Below, piece by piece: positions 21,332 to 22,229 of a stretch of DNA of 22,229 nt. Within the stretch, counting starts at the first letter, position 1. Each line of letters begins with the position of its first letter. The translations under genes and the position numbers were made by a program. The stretch lies in assembly GCA_023260815.1 (NCBI GenBank), contig JALQUE010000243.1:1-22229 (forward strand), read 5' to 3'. The notes under the pieces are model-generated. The model was given only the letters and a program-made list of their open reading frames with translations. It ran no database searches and was not told the DNA's origin. This DNA is from Roseovarius sp. GTDB taxonomy: Bacteria > Pseudomonadota > Alphaproteobacteria > Rhodobacterales > Rhodobacteraceae.

Positions 21332-21867
21332 CAGGACGCCACCCAGACGACCAGCGCCACCAGCAAAAACAGGACCAGCAGCGCGATGGAGGCCACCCGC
21401 CCGGACATCGCCGCGTCACTGGGGGCGGGCTTGCCGCCCGTTGTCCCGCGCGCCGCCTGCGAGGGCAGCGGATCGAACGAGACCGGCGGGCGGTCTTCGG
21501 TGAAAGTGGCCACAAGATGCAGCGGCGCGCGGGGGGAAAGCGTTTGGTCCTGGCCTGCAAACGCACGCGAGGTGACGATCAGCACATGCCCCGACAGCGC
21601 ATCGAGCCGCCCGCGCATATCGCGCAGATCGTCGGCGGAAATCCCCAAGCCCTCGGCCAGATAGCCGGACAGGCCCAGTTCATCGAGATCCTCGACCGCG
21701 ATCAGATCGACATGGTCGGGATCAAGCGTATCGGCGCCAAGCGCGTCTTGCAGCGGCCATGTGCCATTGCGGCGGTTGAAGGCCTTGACCTGATCGGCGG
21801 GCAGATCGACATCGAAGACACGCACGACGCCATATTCGGAGGGTTTGATGTGGATGCGATCGCTCAT
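21331..21867 (-). CDS. Tail-anchored protein of unknown function
   Basis: The frame encodes 178 aa. A soluble domain (about 1-130, rich in Asp and Leu, with VRVFDVDLPADQVKAF and HVDLIAVEDLDELGLSGYL) is followed by a Pro/Gly/Ser-rich linker and one transmembrane helix (158-177) at the very C-terminus, so the bulk of the protein is cytosolic. I recognise no catalytic motif. The ATG at 21867 overlaps the pyrB stop by four bases (ATGA) and its own stop overlaps the PH-like gene by one. Its fixed place directly after pyrB suggests a role connected with aspartate carbamoyltransferase or with membrane placement of the complex, which is inference only. Confidence 0.82.
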   Translation of the reverse strand: MSDRIHIKPSEYGVVRVFDVDLPADQVKAFNRRNGTWPLQDALGADTLDPDHVDLIAVEDLDELGLSGYLAEGLGISADDLRDMRGRLDALSGHVLIVTSRAFAGQDQTLSPRAPLHLVATFTEDRPPVSFDPLPSQAARGTTGGKPAPSDAAMSGRVASIALLVLFLLVALVVWVAS

Positions 21868-22229
21868 GCCATCACCGCCTTTGGCCGGGCGCGCAGATTG
21901 CGGGCCAGAAGATCCATCGCGGCCATGCGCACCGCGACGCCCATTTCCACCTGTTCCTGAATGACGCTGCGGTTGCTGTCGTCGGCGATCTCCCCATCGA
22001 TCTCGACCCCGCGATTCATCGGGCCGGGATGCATGACGATGGCGTCGGGCTTGGCATAGGCCAGCTTTTCGGCATCCAGACCGTAGCGGAAGTAATATTC
22101 ACGCTCGGACGGGATGAAGCCGCCATCCATGCGTTCACGCTGCAGGCGGAGCATCATCACGACATCCACGTCGCGCAGCCCGTCCTTCATGTCGTCGAAC
22201 ACCTCGACCCCGAAATCGGCGATGCCGGA
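21864..22229 (-). CDS. pyrB: Aspartate carbamoyltransferase, C-terminal part (cut by window edge)
   Basis: The frame is open to the window end and encodes the last 121 aa of a protein that is normally about 310-320 aa. Visible family marks are MMLRLQRERMDGG, YAKPDAIVMHPGPMNRGVE (the aspartate-side HPGPMNRG loop) and VEMGVAVRMAAMDLL at the end. The enzyme makes carbamoyl-aspartate from aspartate and carbamoyl phosphate, the committed step of pyrimidine synthesis. It heads the visible operon with ATGA overlap to the next gene. No pyrI-type regulatory chain gene is seen; the degenerate dihydroorotase is the likely partner. N-terminal STRTR-type residues are outside the window. Confidence 0.95.
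   Translation of the reverse strand, partial: SGIADFGVEVFDDMKDGLRDVDVVMMLRLQRERMDGGFIPSEREYYFRYGLDAEKLAYAKPDAIVMHPGPMNRGVEIDGEIADDSNRSVIQEQVEMGVAVRMAAMDLLARNLRARPKAVMA

Overview
The window looks like ordinary chromosomal core sequence from an alphaproteobacterium of the Rhodobacterales (Roseobacter group). The reasons are its GC-rich coding sequence, Rhodobacterales-like gene neighbourhoods (an OmpA-family gene, ubiA, rsmE and gshA in a row; pyrB with a degenerate pyrC and plsY), and an intergenic hairpin element at 4020-4093 of a kind I recall from these genomes. That assignment comes from family knowledge and not from a database search. I see no phage, transposase, CRISPR array, tRNA or rRNA.

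Layout. 1-1523: start of an unidentified minus-strand gene, a 21/22-bp minisatellite, a short HPF/RaiA-like gene, a cupin gene, and a noncoding leader with repeated boxes and a strong candidate promoter. 1524-2835: rpmB with a clear terminator, then a periplasmic copper pair (DUF2946-like protein and PCu(A)C chaperone). 2843-4093: a sirtuin divergent from a low-molecular-weight phosphatase, closed by the hairpin element. 4221-6249: a histidinol-dehydrogenase-family enzyme followed by an Asp/Glu racemase. 6253-10340: meaB divergent from hrpB, then a Nudix hydrolase. 10436-12649: argF and argD on the minus strand (arginine biosynthesis). 12906-16163: ubiA, an OmpA-family envelope protein and a membrane-anchored coiled-coil protein, all on the minus strand. 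16175-18844: rsmE, a two-helix membrane protein and gshA on the plus strand. 18855-18944: small tandem repeats. 18997-22229: a fully overlapping minus-strand operon, pyrB (cut by the window edge), a tail-anchored unknown, a PH-like membrane protein, a catalytically degraded dihydroorotase and plsY.

How genes fit together. Functional groups are copper delivery to the periplasm, arginine synthesis (ArgD and ArgF are separate steps), ubiquinone and glutathione synthesis on either side of an rRNA methyltransferase, and a pyrimidine/phospholipid operon. In that operon the dihydroorotase homologue has lost most metal ligands and is probably a structural partner of aspartate carbamoyltransferase. 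No single undescribed system stands out. The best leads are the two uncharacterised membrane proteins locked between pyrB and the degenerate pyrC, the HisD-paralogue/racemase pair, and the two tandem-repeat arrays. Starts were chosen by ribosome-binding site and family N-terminus, so several differ from the longest open frame.
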